NCBI GenBank assembly: GCA_964035795.1
Contig: OZ038320.1
Coordinates: 24,678,118 to 24,742,117 of the forward strand
From: Pterobdella sp. o SKG-2022
Lineage: Eukaryota; Annelida; Clitellata; Hirudinida; Piscicolidae
DNA: 64,000 nucleotides
Reading direction: 5' to 3'
This document shows, piece after piece, positions 48,562 to 61,400 of this stretch (within the stretch, counting starts at the first letter, position 1; every line of letters starts with the position of its first letter). Under the pieces are notes generated by a model that saw only the letters and a list, made by a program, of their open reading frames with translations, was not told the DNA's origin and did not search any database. A program made the position numbers and the translations under genes.

Positions 48562-51500
48562 GTATGTTTTTATAATTTTAAAAAGAAGCTGATAAAATCT
48601 TTATTTGTTTTTGAAGCTAAAATGAAAAAGCAAAAAAAATACATAAAAACTGCGATGAAAAATAAATTTAATTGATAGAAAAAGTTTATAAAAAATCATC
48701 ACCTATGATTTGTTTGTCTTTTGTGAACATTTTTATTGTTTTTTACACATGAAATTTACATTATTACTTTATATCAAGAAAAACACAAACAATATTTTTT
48801 AGTGTTTTTCTTAACACCAAATCAACTAATGAAACCAAAAAAGTTGTAAAAAATTTTTCTGAAGGTAATAGCTATCATCAAATAGCTCTCCTTATACTAA
48901 AGTTTTCAACCAATATATAGCTGTTTGAATAGTTATACTGAGGTGGAGCATTAAAACAGTTTAAAAACACACAAACCTTAAGAAAAGTTGTCACTTAATG
49001 GAACAAGGCGGTTTTATGACATTATGCCCATATTTTTGGAGCTTCTGATTAATCAATTATGCTTTTATTTCTATACAAAACATAAAAAAAAGGTAAATTT
49101 TCTTGAAAATTTATTACTAAAATGTAAATTATTTTAAAATATATTACTAAAAAGTAAATTTTCTTTGACGCAGACACAAGGCTTGAATGAAAAGGTACAT
49201 ATTTAACTTGTCAGAGGCATGTAGTCAGTAATTGACTTTTTATTATTTTTCTATTCAATTGATCTCCCGCTGACTTAGTTATTCAGTTATAATGAATTAA
49301 AATTTCAAATTACATATAATGGTTGGTTGAATGCATAAAAAACATTATTGGCAGTTAATTTTAAAATAGTATTCTTAAGAAAGTGTTTCCATAAAAAATT
49401 TTTAAATTTAATGGAAAAATGTTTGTTGTTTCCTCTGGTTTATAGAGTATTCTGACGCTGTGGTTTTGTAGTTTGAACTACAAACCAGTCTGGAAGTTTT
49501 AATTTTGAATTTTAGATTGTGTCAAAGTAGGAACTAATGAAAAGCACTACTTTTGTGTGCTCTTTCAATCATTTTAAAACATTGAACACCCAAAATTGAG
49601 AGTTGTCTATTGACCAATAAAACCGAAATTTTCAAACACGCTTCAGAAATGAAAGTTTTCAGATCATAAAGAACATTTCCAAAAATATTTTGTTACGGTG
49701 ATTTTGTTAAAACGTTTCCCTTCAATGGCTTTGAACCTCTCACAACAAAATTTTCAAGTTTAAAAATACTATTCATCAACTAATGGCCAATATAATGGAA
49801 AAAATCTCAAGAAAATTCTAATAAGTATTTCATTTATTTGAAGTCATTCTAAAGGGGTTTCACATTCCATTTTTCGTTAAGAAAAGCTTTAAAACTAAAT
49901 TATTTTATTGAAAACGTTTTTGTTAAATGAAGGGTTTTACTTGATGTGTGAGTGCATGGGGATAAAAAAAATATCTTTCAAATATTGATTTACTTTGTAT
50001 TTTAAAATGTCGCTTGTGGGTGATTTTGAGGGTTAGGAAGTTAAAGCATTTATTAATATATGATACAGCATTGAGAGTTTAAAATTATAAGATCTTACTA
50101 TTTTTGAAAAGATGAAAAAATTCATTGAAAAAAAATAGCTTTTGAATTTTTTACCATTTTATCAATGGAATATATATAATTATTGGAATATCTATAATCA
50201 TTGAAATTGTAAAAAAATGTTCGAGAAATTTAAATTCTCAATAACTTTAAATCATTTGAAGTTTTTGTCTAAAAATTATATAGCAAAATATAATACAAAG
50301 GTTTTTAAAATTTCATTACAAAGCTTTTCGGTTTGAAAAAAAATCATTATCAGGTTAGATTTAATTATCATGTTACGCAAAATTTCATCATGAATCATTC
50401 TAGTTCATTATATATATGCCCATGTTCATGTCTCAACTACCTGAAAAATTTTAGAAATTGAAAACTTCGTAAAAATTTGTTTAAAAATTTTGTTTTATTA
50501 TGTTTCACCATTTAAACATTTATTCATGTATGGTTCAGCCAATGTTTTAGAACAAGTGAATACAGTCGAAGTTTATAAACAATGATGAAATTTGAATGTA
50601 AATGAAGGTGCAAAAATAGACATCTATTTAACATAAGGGCATTTGTTATTCAGTTATTGAACCACGCCACTCTGGTAGGCAAAAATCAAAAGTTGCCAAC
50701 ATATATATTAAAAAATTAATCTCTAAGACTCTTTTTTTCACAATTTCAAGCATTTCTGGTTATTTTCAATTTTAAGTCATTTTTACTCAAATTACCATTT
50801 CTATAGTCCATTAAAACTTGTTTCCAAAATATTTTTCCAAAAGTATATACACATCAATAAATAAAATCATAAGAAAAATGCAAGACACAAGCCAGACTTG
50901 AATTTAAAAACCGACCCTGGGAAATTTTAAAACAAGGAGAAAGTGGAAGAAATAAAACGTTACATTGCTCTTCGTTGCACATTATTGGAATGGCACGTTA
51001 TGGCCGTGAGTTGATCCAGTTTGCGTGAGCTCTTGATGAAAACTTTAAGTTTACTGAATTTTTTTAATTATTTTACTAAACCGTTTTGTTTAATTGCTTT
51101 TTTATTGATGTGTTATTAGCAGTTTGGTTCCGAAGATTATCAAAGAATATCTTTTAACTAGTTTTTTACTTTTTTCCAACTATAAAACTGATTAATAATT
51201 CAATAAACCGAAAAATTGCTTTTTTTATGCACAAATTTAGTTGTTAATTTCATAGGATATAGGCAATCATCGTGAAGTTTTGTGTTGTGAAACATAACAT
51301 CAACTACAGTTGTTTTTATAATGAATTTTTCATGTCCAACTTATAATAAAAAAAGCTAATAACTTCACATTATGGACAGTTTTAAGTTGTGAAATGAATT
51401 AATTTTGTGACTTCCACTGTTATAAATAAAAATTGAACTAATTTTATCAATTTTTTTACGATAATAAAATTCTTTCAGTGTTTTATATTAAATAAGGATA

Positions 51501-53325
51501 ACTTCATTTATAATGCAAGAATTCTCTTGGAAATATTGTCAAAAGTATCCAACATTTAAACATTGATAAATTAATAGAAATTATAAAAATTTTGGCAAAA
51601 AAGACTAATTTGAAATTTCAATTGTAAAAAACTTGTTTGAACTCCAGTGAAAAGTTAGTTTATTTATTCATGTGTATGCATGGCAGTTATGGAAAGTAGT
51701 AATGTAAGGATAAGAATCCCAAGCAGCTAATACTTATCCTGCAAATTCAAAATAATCATATTAATTTAAATAATAGAATTTTTAGGAATCATGTTTCAAA
51801 AAGACCTATTTTTAAAACTAGATTGCCTAAATAAATCAGCCGATGATAACCAGAGTCGGGGTTTGGTGGCGTAATTTTTCAGAGCGTTAATCCATCTGTA
51901 AAAAAAAGAAACAAATTTCATTGAAAAAAATTATCATTATACTTATAATTGAAATTTTTTAAATTAAGTTATATATTCACAGTTATGGTGCTTTTTATGT
52001 ATTTTTTAAATAATCTTGGAATTTACGAAACAAAAAATTTTTTTTGAAACTTCGATTTTGAAGTTTTTTTAATAATATTCTCCATGACAGATTCTTATTT
52101 CATCAACCAGGGTTTAATCCTTCATTTAAAAATTACTTTTATGTTTGTCTTAATTCTACATACCACGTGTACTTTTGCATTCCAACATTGTTTCACCAGG
52201 CTTTTTTCCTAAGTACTTCGTTACTAAAAATCAACATATCCTTATAAGAATAAAATTTTCAATCCTTATTAAAGTCTGCGCCAAAATACTTCATAGCATA
52301 GAACTTTCATTTTTTGCAGCCTTGGATAGCTTGGTCTTCACCATGGCATAGACTTTGTATATGTATCAAATTAATAGAAAACCAAAAAACATTGGCTATT
52401 GAATGTTTCTTCTCAAAAAAACAATATGCATTTGAAGAAATCAGCCAGAACACGTTTAATTGTATGGCAAAAACATAGACAGTCGAAATTCCAAGTGAGT
52501 GTAGCATCATTAACTATCAAAATTGCTGAGTTGAATACAAAATGAAGTTATTTAGTTTTTGGTAAATTTTAAAATAGTTTTTTTCATTAATTTTATACAT
52601 TTCAACACATATTCATAATTAACTTTGTTCCATTTTTTGAAACTTTCACTTCAAAAATAGTTTTCTCATCATAAGCTTGTAGACGTAAGGTTCCCAAAAA
52701 TATTCAAGTAGATTCGAGTCTGAAATTTACATTTAATCAATTTTTGAATATGAAACCCACGGTTTCCTTCTTAGTTTTTCTACTTGTCTTGACACCATGC
52801 TTGAAAAAAAGTCTATGCTATGAACAAAAAATTTTTTTTAACGATTTTTTTGATTATTTCCCAAAAAAATTTAATGCCGCTATTTCTTCTGATGTAAACT
52901 CAGCTAAAGCATAAACTCACCATACCAATATATTGCTCTCAATAACTTTTGTCTTTAGATAGATTCATCTGATAATCTTGTAATCTATCAGAAACATTGA
53001 CTTTCTTTCAATCTCTCAAGTTGGTTTGCATAAATATACTTGCCACAGTGGAAGAGGTTTTTTAAGCTAGGGTTAAATAGGTTTTCCTATCACACTGGGT
53101 TTTGGCTTGACGTCAGTTCACCTAAAACAAAAGGCTATTAAGTTTATTCCTTTTTGAACTTCACTTTGTGGCGTTGCAAATTTGGCGTTTAAGTGATTCT
53201 TAAATGTACAGTTCAATGTTCTTTGTGTCTCTCGTTCGTTTTTTTCATTAAATCTTATGTCGCTTGAAAATCGATGTGTTTTTTTTTACTTTTTTTTTGC
53301 TGATGTGTTTTTCTTACTTTTGCAG
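48562..53325. other. AT-rich sequence, intronic or intergenic
   Basis: Apart from the weak candidate near 50.95 kb I see only low-complexity frames. It would be intron if the 48.5-kb and 53.3-kb exons belong together. Confidence 0.4.
50937..51007 (+). CDS. Weak exon candidate
   Basis: Frame EKVEEIKRYIALRCTLLEWH then VMA ends at the consensus donor gccgtgagt; the acceptor acaag is poor. It is the only GC-richer open patch nearby. Function unknown. Confidence 0.2.
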
Positions 53326-53379
53326 CTTTCCGTTGCTTCAAAAACTCTTTCATATCGAAACTGATTTCCCATTCACTAG
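53326..53379 (+). CDS. Exon candidate of unknown gene
   Basis: A strong pyrimidine-rich acceptor (ttcttacttttgcag) and donor gtctgt bound 54 nt. One frame reads FPLLQKLFHIETDFPFT with the same phase at both ends. It looks protein-like but the family is not recognised. Confidence 0.3.
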
Positions 53380-56300
53380 GTCTGTATAACTTTTCATGGC
53401 TTTTACAAATCTTAACCAGTTCGAGTTTCAACAGACATAAATTTGCTCCAAAAATTTTAAAAATATATTTGTGAATAAACCCAAATGATCTTATATGGTT
53501 TTATAAAAGGTGAGACTGATTCAATTAAAGTCCTCAAAAATGTACCTGGTCTTAACCTCCAAAACAAAAAGTGACATATCCTCGTCAAGGAGACATCAAT
53601 ATAATGTTTTTAAGATTTTAGCACACACTGTCATTTGTCATTTTCCCCAAAGTTATTATAGTTATATTGAGTTTTTTTCACCTAAAACTAATCCTAGAGT
53701 CTGGATGGGTCAGTTATGAGATGAGTTTAGCCTAATGTTGCTTAGAAACTCCTGAAGTCTACAGCATTATGATCTTTTTTGTAACTGTATTGTATTGACA
53801 TTTACTAACAAATTTTAGCAATTTCAAAGTTTTGTTGAATTTTATCATTGAAACAAAGTTTTCAAAAATAAACATGTTTTCAGTATATTAGAAATGGAGC
53901 TTAAATGGCTTATTGAAAAAAAATTCAAACCTAACCTTGCCTAAAAACTCCTAAAGTTTATCCTACTTTCAATCATACTTGCTATTGAATCGCGTTGAAT
54001 TATTCATCATTGTCCAACTTATATAACTATATAATACAACATTTTTTTAAATTGACCAAACTATCAAAAGCTATAAGAATATTTCCAATTTTTTTAACCC
54101 TTTATCAAAACTTTATATTTGTATAAAAAAATAAAAACTTTTTAGAGACATCTTAAATTTACTTATAAATAATATTTGACAATTTTTTACGTCGATTTAT
54201 GGAGGAATTTCAGTAAATTTATTGAGCAAAATAAATAGCTATAATTTTCGATACTTAGATAGTTACTAAATAAATTTTTTTCGCTAATGTTTTATGACAA
54301 GGCTAAACTTATCGAAAATTGTAGCTATTTATTTTGCTCAATAAATTTACTAGAACAAATAAACAAAATTGAAGTTTTATTTTTCATAACTATAATATTG
54401 GAAATAAAAATTTTAAAGATACTAAATTAAGTTTTCGTATTTTAAAGTCATTTCATTTATCAATTCCGCTATAAACAACATCCCGCAATAAACTAGGCAT
54501 AAGTGTTTAAATTAAATTATATTATTTTTAAGAGATCTATTTTTTTTGTTTAAAAAACATATTTTTGAAAATTAAATCATTAATAATCATATTAGGTAGA
54601 TAATAAAGATGGATGTTTTAGAAGTTCATATTTTATATCACATTAAGCTTCTATTGTATTGTACTGCATTGTATTTTAGTGTGTTATATTGAATAAAGTC
54701 TCAAACGTTATACTTCAATATATTATGCACAATGATTTAATACAAAGAGACTTTTGAAAAGTTTGAAGCTTAATGGAGATTGATGAATTGAGATCTTTTC
54801 TGCAATCAGTTTCAAGCCTTTACTAGAAAAGTTTTATAAACTTTACAATTTTGAATATAAACCTTTTCTTATCTCGTTTTTAAGAAAATTCAAAATTTTG
54901 AATTTTAAAACAATTTAACTTTTAAAACACTGCTTCAAAGCAATTTATTTGCTAGAATAACTAATAGCTCTCATTTCCTCCTCGTTTCCTTGAATGTTTT
55001 TGCACGAAAATTAGATTTTGAAGGCATAACTAAAATAAAAAAATAAAATGCAGTAATTTTTCATTACAAAATCAGTGTGCTGCGAGGAGAAATATAGACA
55101 AAATCAGTGATCTAATGGGGTGTAAAAAGAAGAAACATCGGCATATTTATTTAATTATTATTGAAGGTTTTTTCATGTTTAAATATCAAATGAGGGATGA
55201 AATAAGAACAATGAATACCATGAAATATCATAAAATGCAAAAAGTTGATTTGAATAATAAGTGATATATACACATAAAATAAGTAATATTTCTAGAACTA
55301 CTGCTAAAATTCAAAATGTAAAAAATATAACGATAGAAAATGGTCGCTAATGATCAGTAGACTATTTTATGATAAATCTGAAACACATGAGTGATAACGA
55401 TTAAATGAAGAAAGGCATACCAACTTCAATGAAAGCAAATGGTAATGAATGAGCCGTTACTTAAGAAATGAAGATGAAAGCAATGAAATAGGAAAACTAA
55501 AGACGCAAGCAAAACATATAATTTTAAAAATTAATACGTTAAAAATTATAAATAATGATAATATTTGTTTGTTTCAAATTATATAATAACTATTTAAGCG
55601 GTCTAGTGTTTTTGAAATTGAATATGATAGAATTATTTACATATATATAACTTGCTGTGAAAATGTCACGATACAAAATTAATAAGCAAAAAAATATATA
55701 GATCCGATTGTATTTAATTTGATGATGTGTGAATTGATTTGCTAGTGATTTTAAAATTACATGTGTTATTTTTATTTTGAGTTTTTGTATAAAGTCACAT
55801 TTCAGAGATATTTGTTAGCTAAGAGGTTTTTGAGTGTGTAATAATATTTTTAAAATAGTATTTTTTGAAGGTTTTCAAACACAGTTTTCAGTTTATTGCA
55901 AAACTGTTTTTTGAATGAGTAAAGGTCAAACGAAATAGTTTAAAATAGTTTCTTGAGAATTTCATTCATATTTTTACGATCAAAATTCAAAACATTATTT
56001 CCTTGAAATGAGAGGCATTTCTGTTTTTATTTCACCACTTTTTTATGAAGTTACATAAATTTTTTTACTCTTCTGTAAGACGCCTCGAATACCCTCAAAT
56101 TTTCTAAAATTTTTAATTCTATATTAAAAATGAAATTTTTTGAAAAAATTTTAAATGTTCCAAATATTTTTATAAATTCGTATTAGTCTTCAACCAAAAA
56201 CACATTTGCTGAATCTTTTATCTATGGTCTCATGTTTTAAAATGAGATTGAATTCATCAAAAATTCCATTCATATGAACCCCGGGAGAGGCAGTTTACTA

Positions 56301-58337
56301 TAGTTTTGAGCTAGTAAAGTTGTCGAAAAGTTCACTTATTAAGCATTAGTATCCACAATCTAAAGTTAAAGATTCAATTAAATTAAGTTTAACACAAAAA
56401 ATTAATGGGTAGGAAAATACTAGAGATGAGAACACGTCTAGAGAATATAAGTTTAAACCACAAGAAAAAAAATGGAAAAGGTTTTTCTAGGCTCCATTAT
56501 TTCAAACTTAGGAATTAATTACTTTTTTGTATGTTTTTGTATTCTACTTGGAGTATGAATGAACATTTCTGTTGTTAAAAACTACGAGCTGCATAAATTT
56601 TTGCAAAAAAAAATTCAACAAAAAAAAGTTTGCTTGAAAAACATTAAAATTGAAAAAGTAAGATACGTTAACTAACGAAATATAATCATTTATGTTGAAT
56701 GAGTTATGAGAATGTGAAGCTCCAAAAGATTTAATGCAACGAAAAATCACGTCTTTATAGGTACTCAGACATGATATTAAAAGCTCCCATTGCCTATCAA
56801 ATGTTGTTCAATACACAATTCGAAAACGTACCCGAAATGAATCTATTTTTCAAAATAGTTTGCATAAAATTGAAACGCTACACTTGTGATGAAAAGCTTT
56901 GTTTTTTTATATAAATTAATTTTAAATTCAGTGTTTAGTTATACATAGTTATTTAAATGATTATTTTTAATTTTATCATTCTGAAGCTATGAAAGCTAAG
57001 AAATATTTACAAAGAATGTCTCACATATATTGCATATTTGAGTATCCCATTTGAATAAAATATTTCTCTGTTGAAAACTTCAAAAACCTTCTTTGAAAGG
57101 GTTGTAGCCTTGAATCCAAAGACTTGGGGCTTGAATCCTGCTCTAATCAATGTTTTCAGTAACTTACAGCTTCTAGCTCTTTTGGAACTCATTACCAAAC
57201 CCGGCATGGAAATATATTCTGAAAAAAACAAGTTAAAAGATGATAGTTCAAAACAAAGTATATAGTATATTGTCAAGACCAAAAATGTCAAATGTCATGA
57301 AACCTAAATACTTTTAGTTTTGCTGGGTTATTTCGAAATTTAATAAAAATATACAAATAAATTTCGCATCGTATAGTTTAAAAGGTTTCCAATCAAAATA
57401 TTATGTGCCCATAATTCTGCTTTATGCACATACCACACACAAGCCCACACAAGCACCATCATTCGGCCTACTACCCCTACCTAATCCTTTTTTTTTATCT
57501 CAAACTTTTCTGCGTTTTTCAATTTCTTCTTTGATCATTTCAGATATTTCTGATCTTTTTTTTTAAGCATTTGGTTTTTGGTCTGTGAGATCACTTGAAA
57601 GTATTTTCGGCATTTAAGTTTTTGAAAGCATTATCATGTTATTTCCCTTTCTTTGTCATTCTTAGCATATTACATGTCAAATATATCACTTATTCCATTA
57701 AAAACGTTTATTTAAATTCTTTTCTTAGCTTCCAACAATTTTATAAAAATTTGATTGATTGGTCAAGAAAATGTTGCTTCGTCTTGTATTTCCGTTTTAA
57801 TGTATCTAGACTCAATACATCAAAATCCAGTGTCACACTGAAAAATCGGAGCCACTTACATTTATGAATAACCAACTTTTTCTTGCAATTTTATATGAGT
57901 TTTTATGGAGAAGACCAATGATATGATTGCCCAATCGAAATCACTGTTATTAATTTTAATTTCGGTTCAACTTGGTTGAGATTTTCATCTTTTACCATTG
58001 AAAAAGTTATTAGGCACGTGCTTAGTGATGTGGCTTTTTTGAGTTACAGTTTATTTTTAAATAAAACAAAAATGGTATTTGCAGTTCAAAGTTTATTAAA
58101 CTATGAATTGAATCAAATATAATGAATTAATTTAGAAAAGCAAACTAGCGTAGAATTTATAATTTTAGGAATAATTTTTGAAATATTACTCATTAGTGAA
58201 GGAATTATTAGAAAAGTTATAGAAGTCATTCAACTATTTATTTTTTTCGATTTTTTATACTATTTAACAAACCAGTTCAGTAAAGTAATAAATAATTTAA
58301 AAAACTCATCAAAATATTAATTTTTTTGCTATTGTAG
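53380..58337. other. AT-rich sequence with hairpin element
   Basis: No recognisable exon. A diverged direct duplication (cctaatgttgcttagaaactcctgaag near 53731 and cctaaccttgcctaaaaactcctaaag near 53930) and the 54.2-kb inverted repeat are the only structures seen. Confidence 0.4.
54212..54351. repeat. Near-perfect 42-bp inverted repeat (hairpin)
   Basis: Left arm 54212-54253 and right arm 54310-54351 are reverse complements with a single mismatch; the loop is 56 bp. The arms begin agtaaatttattgagcaaaa. There is no ORF. It could be a foldback/MITE element or a source of hairpin RNA. Confidence 0.85.
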
Positions 58338-58421
58338 TATAATTTGAAAATAGTATGGAGTGAAATGTTCCATAGAGACACATTTGTCAACGGTATCAAA
58401 GACGTCATGAAGAAGTTCTAA
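58338..58421 (+). CDS. Candidate 3'-terminal exon of an unknown gene
   Basis: Acceptor tttttttgctattgtag is followed by YNLKIVWSEMFHRDTFVNGI, then KDVMKKF and TAA at 58419-58421. Codon use and charge pattern look genuine against the AT background. The family is not recognised. It may end the gene that starts near 48.47 kb. Confidence 0.4.
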   Translation, partial: YNLKIVWSEMFHRDTFVNGIKDVMKKF

Positions 58422-61400
58422 ATAGGTTTATCCAAAAGAGGCAGATATAATTACTCATGAATATGACTACGTCCACAATAGATGCTTTTTTCAACGTTAT
58501 ACATGAAATTCCTTACATAAATACCTAGTGCTTTAATAGAAAGATTGCACCCCGTCTCACTACAAAATTCTTTTTCATGTGCACATGACCTACCCCTTCG
58601 TAATCCGATAAGATTCGCCAATAGCTAGACTTGTTGGATTTTTGAAGAGTTTTCTTGTATTTTCAACTAGTTTGAAGAGGGATATAATATTATCACTAAG
58701 TGGTTTCATTATTAGCCCAACATCCATGTAATTTTAATGCGTTCTGACGCAGAATCTTGGTGTTTTAATATAACATGTTTAATAAAAATAATGTATGGAA
58801 TCCCTTTTGTTTTGTAGAGAAACCTGAGTTGAAGCTATTGTTTCATAAATATTGTATATAGGTCAAAAAATAGATTGTTTTTTGTCCGAAGAAAAATTAA
58901 CTTCCATCTTTAAAGGTATATTTTAGCATTCATAATTCCTATGCAAAGCTTTCGATAAAAATATCGCTTAGAGGCATACCTCAAATAAAGACAGCTATAA
59001 ATTTCTCAAACATTTTAACCACTTATTAATTCAAATTTTCACCAAGAAAGGATCTTCAATTAATTTGAAAGTTTTTTCCAATTTAAGTGATCACAAAGAT
59101 GATTAACAGATTCATCTGGAACCCCGCGTACAACTTGTTTTATATTCTTCCTTGGGTGCCCATTAGATGCTGTTCAGTTTTAAACCATTGTAACTCACTT
59201 GTTTTTCTTTTTACAGTTTTTTCTGATTATATAGAATTAGTTTCTCTTTATGGGAAAATTATGAAAACGCTATTTGAAGCAAAATAGATTTAATTTTTAT
59301 TCTGATTTTACCATCAACAGTGTGCACTTTTGCTGTTTTTAAAATATTTATTTATTCAGATAAACACATGTTTTTAATTAATTAATAATGAAAAGTGCAG
59401 TCTAAATTGAAATTAAACTAGATAAAAGATTAATAAAAACGAGAAGTAATGCAGGCGTAAAAAGTTGTTCTCGGGTTGGACTTTTTTGCTACTCTTGAGT
59501 ATTAAATTCTTCTTATTTTGTGGACAAAATCATTCCATAAAACTTCTTTTTTGTTTCAATGATGGACTTTTCCAAAATCTTCTATTACCTCAATACTATG
59601 TCAAAATCACCCAATCTTTCATCATTCTCATAAAACTTCTGCCTTAACTCACCAATCGCGAGAAGAATTTGATTGTGATTGTGTCTACAGAAGTGGAAAC
59701 ATGATTGTGGCATGCAAGCAAAAATTTAAATTTATCAAATATCTTGCTTGAAAAAAATTTGACGAATAAAATATTTCGTACTTTACCAAATTTTTTTTGT
59801 CGGACCAGGGTTTTATTGCTTTTAAATAACAATTTATATTTGCCTACAACCCCATCAATTATAAATATTTTCTCAACTCAAACAAAACTGCTAAAATACG
59901 GTTCTCTACCAAGCATTCAGCCAATCAAAGTTGTTAAAACATTCTTCCAACTCTTTCACGTTTATGGAGTACAAATTGAATTTTTTGCTCTCGTATCATT
60001 CAACTTTGCACCAAAACTTAACAATAGGCTTGATAACGTCCTATATAACCATTAATTTTTTTTAGTGCTTTCAGTAACCGTTGAGAGTCTTAAGATGTAC
60101 TCAATATATATGAATACAATTATGAGTTTTCAATGATGAAGTTTTTTTTAAATTTTAACAGTTTAATCTTTGCAAATTTAATAAATAGGAAGCTTCGAGA
60201 AATTTTTTTGCCACAACTTACATAATAAGCAGAAGCTTCAATACTTACAAAACGCGTTTTTCTGCAACAAAAAGTAACTTGAACCTATGAAAAAGGCTTC
60301 TTAATTAATGGTGATGTACTTTCATGGTTTGACACGTGTAAAATATTACATTTGATTAGCCCAGACCTAAACGTATAAAAAAACAAACTTTATTTAAAAC
60401 TGTACTAAGCTTTTCGCAAGAAGGAATCTGGCGTTTAGTTGCACATACGCTTGTGTGAGTGTCGAGTCGAAGAGTACTAGGCGTGTTCGTGGTGATTGGT
60501 TCATGTGAAACCATAAAAAGCTTTCGAATTATGTTTCAGAAAATTTAAATTGTGTCTGAGTTTCTGAAAAGTTGGTTAACTTTATTGAAAGTATCAAAAA
60601 ATTAAATTTAATAGTCATTTTTGAAAATTTTTGGTTGAATAAACAAACATTGATTTTTTGAGTTGAAAAAAGTTTCGAATTGAATTTCAAATTTGAAATT
60701 TTATATAGTCATATAATTATTGAAGGGAATTTTCAAAGAAAAATTTTTGAAATTTTTAACATTTCAACGTTAGGTCTCATGTACAGCTCTAAATACACTA
60801 TATAGTGGAAGGGTTACGTGATATGATAATACTATGATGGTTAAAATAATTATAAGACGACTAAATTTAACGAAGTCAAAAACATAATGAAGTACAATAA
60901 AATTGAATATTTAAATGAATTTACAACAAAATAAAACAAAGTTAGTAAAGAAAATAAAGTTTTTCTGTTTCAAGCAAACGAGAATCATAAAAAATGTATT
61001 GAAACTTTAAGTATTCTTAAATTTTTGCAATTGATACTGGAATAAGCTAATAATAGTGTAAATTCAAACACATAAGTTTTATTTTGATACTAAAAATAAC
61101 CAAATTGAGAATAGAGTTTGAACACATTATTATGTTAAAATATGAAGGAATTTGAATTAAAAAGTCCAATCGGGAATAGTCCATTGGTGAAAATAAAATA
61201 AATCAAATGTACTGACAAAACGTTTCAAAAAATATATTTTTGTGAAACAGTTAAACCCAATTAGTAGGATAAATTATTGATTGCGTTGAAAATAGTATAT
61301 TGGAGTCATAGTCGAATAGAATTTCCAATTCAAATTCCATCAACTTTTTGCATTATGAATCATCGAATCCCACCATATTTGTAGAAAAACATTTGATTTT

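Noticed and set aside
57007..57291. Overlapping frames on both strands around 57.0-57.3 kb
   Set aside because: They look superficially protein-like but have no good splice context or recognisable motif.
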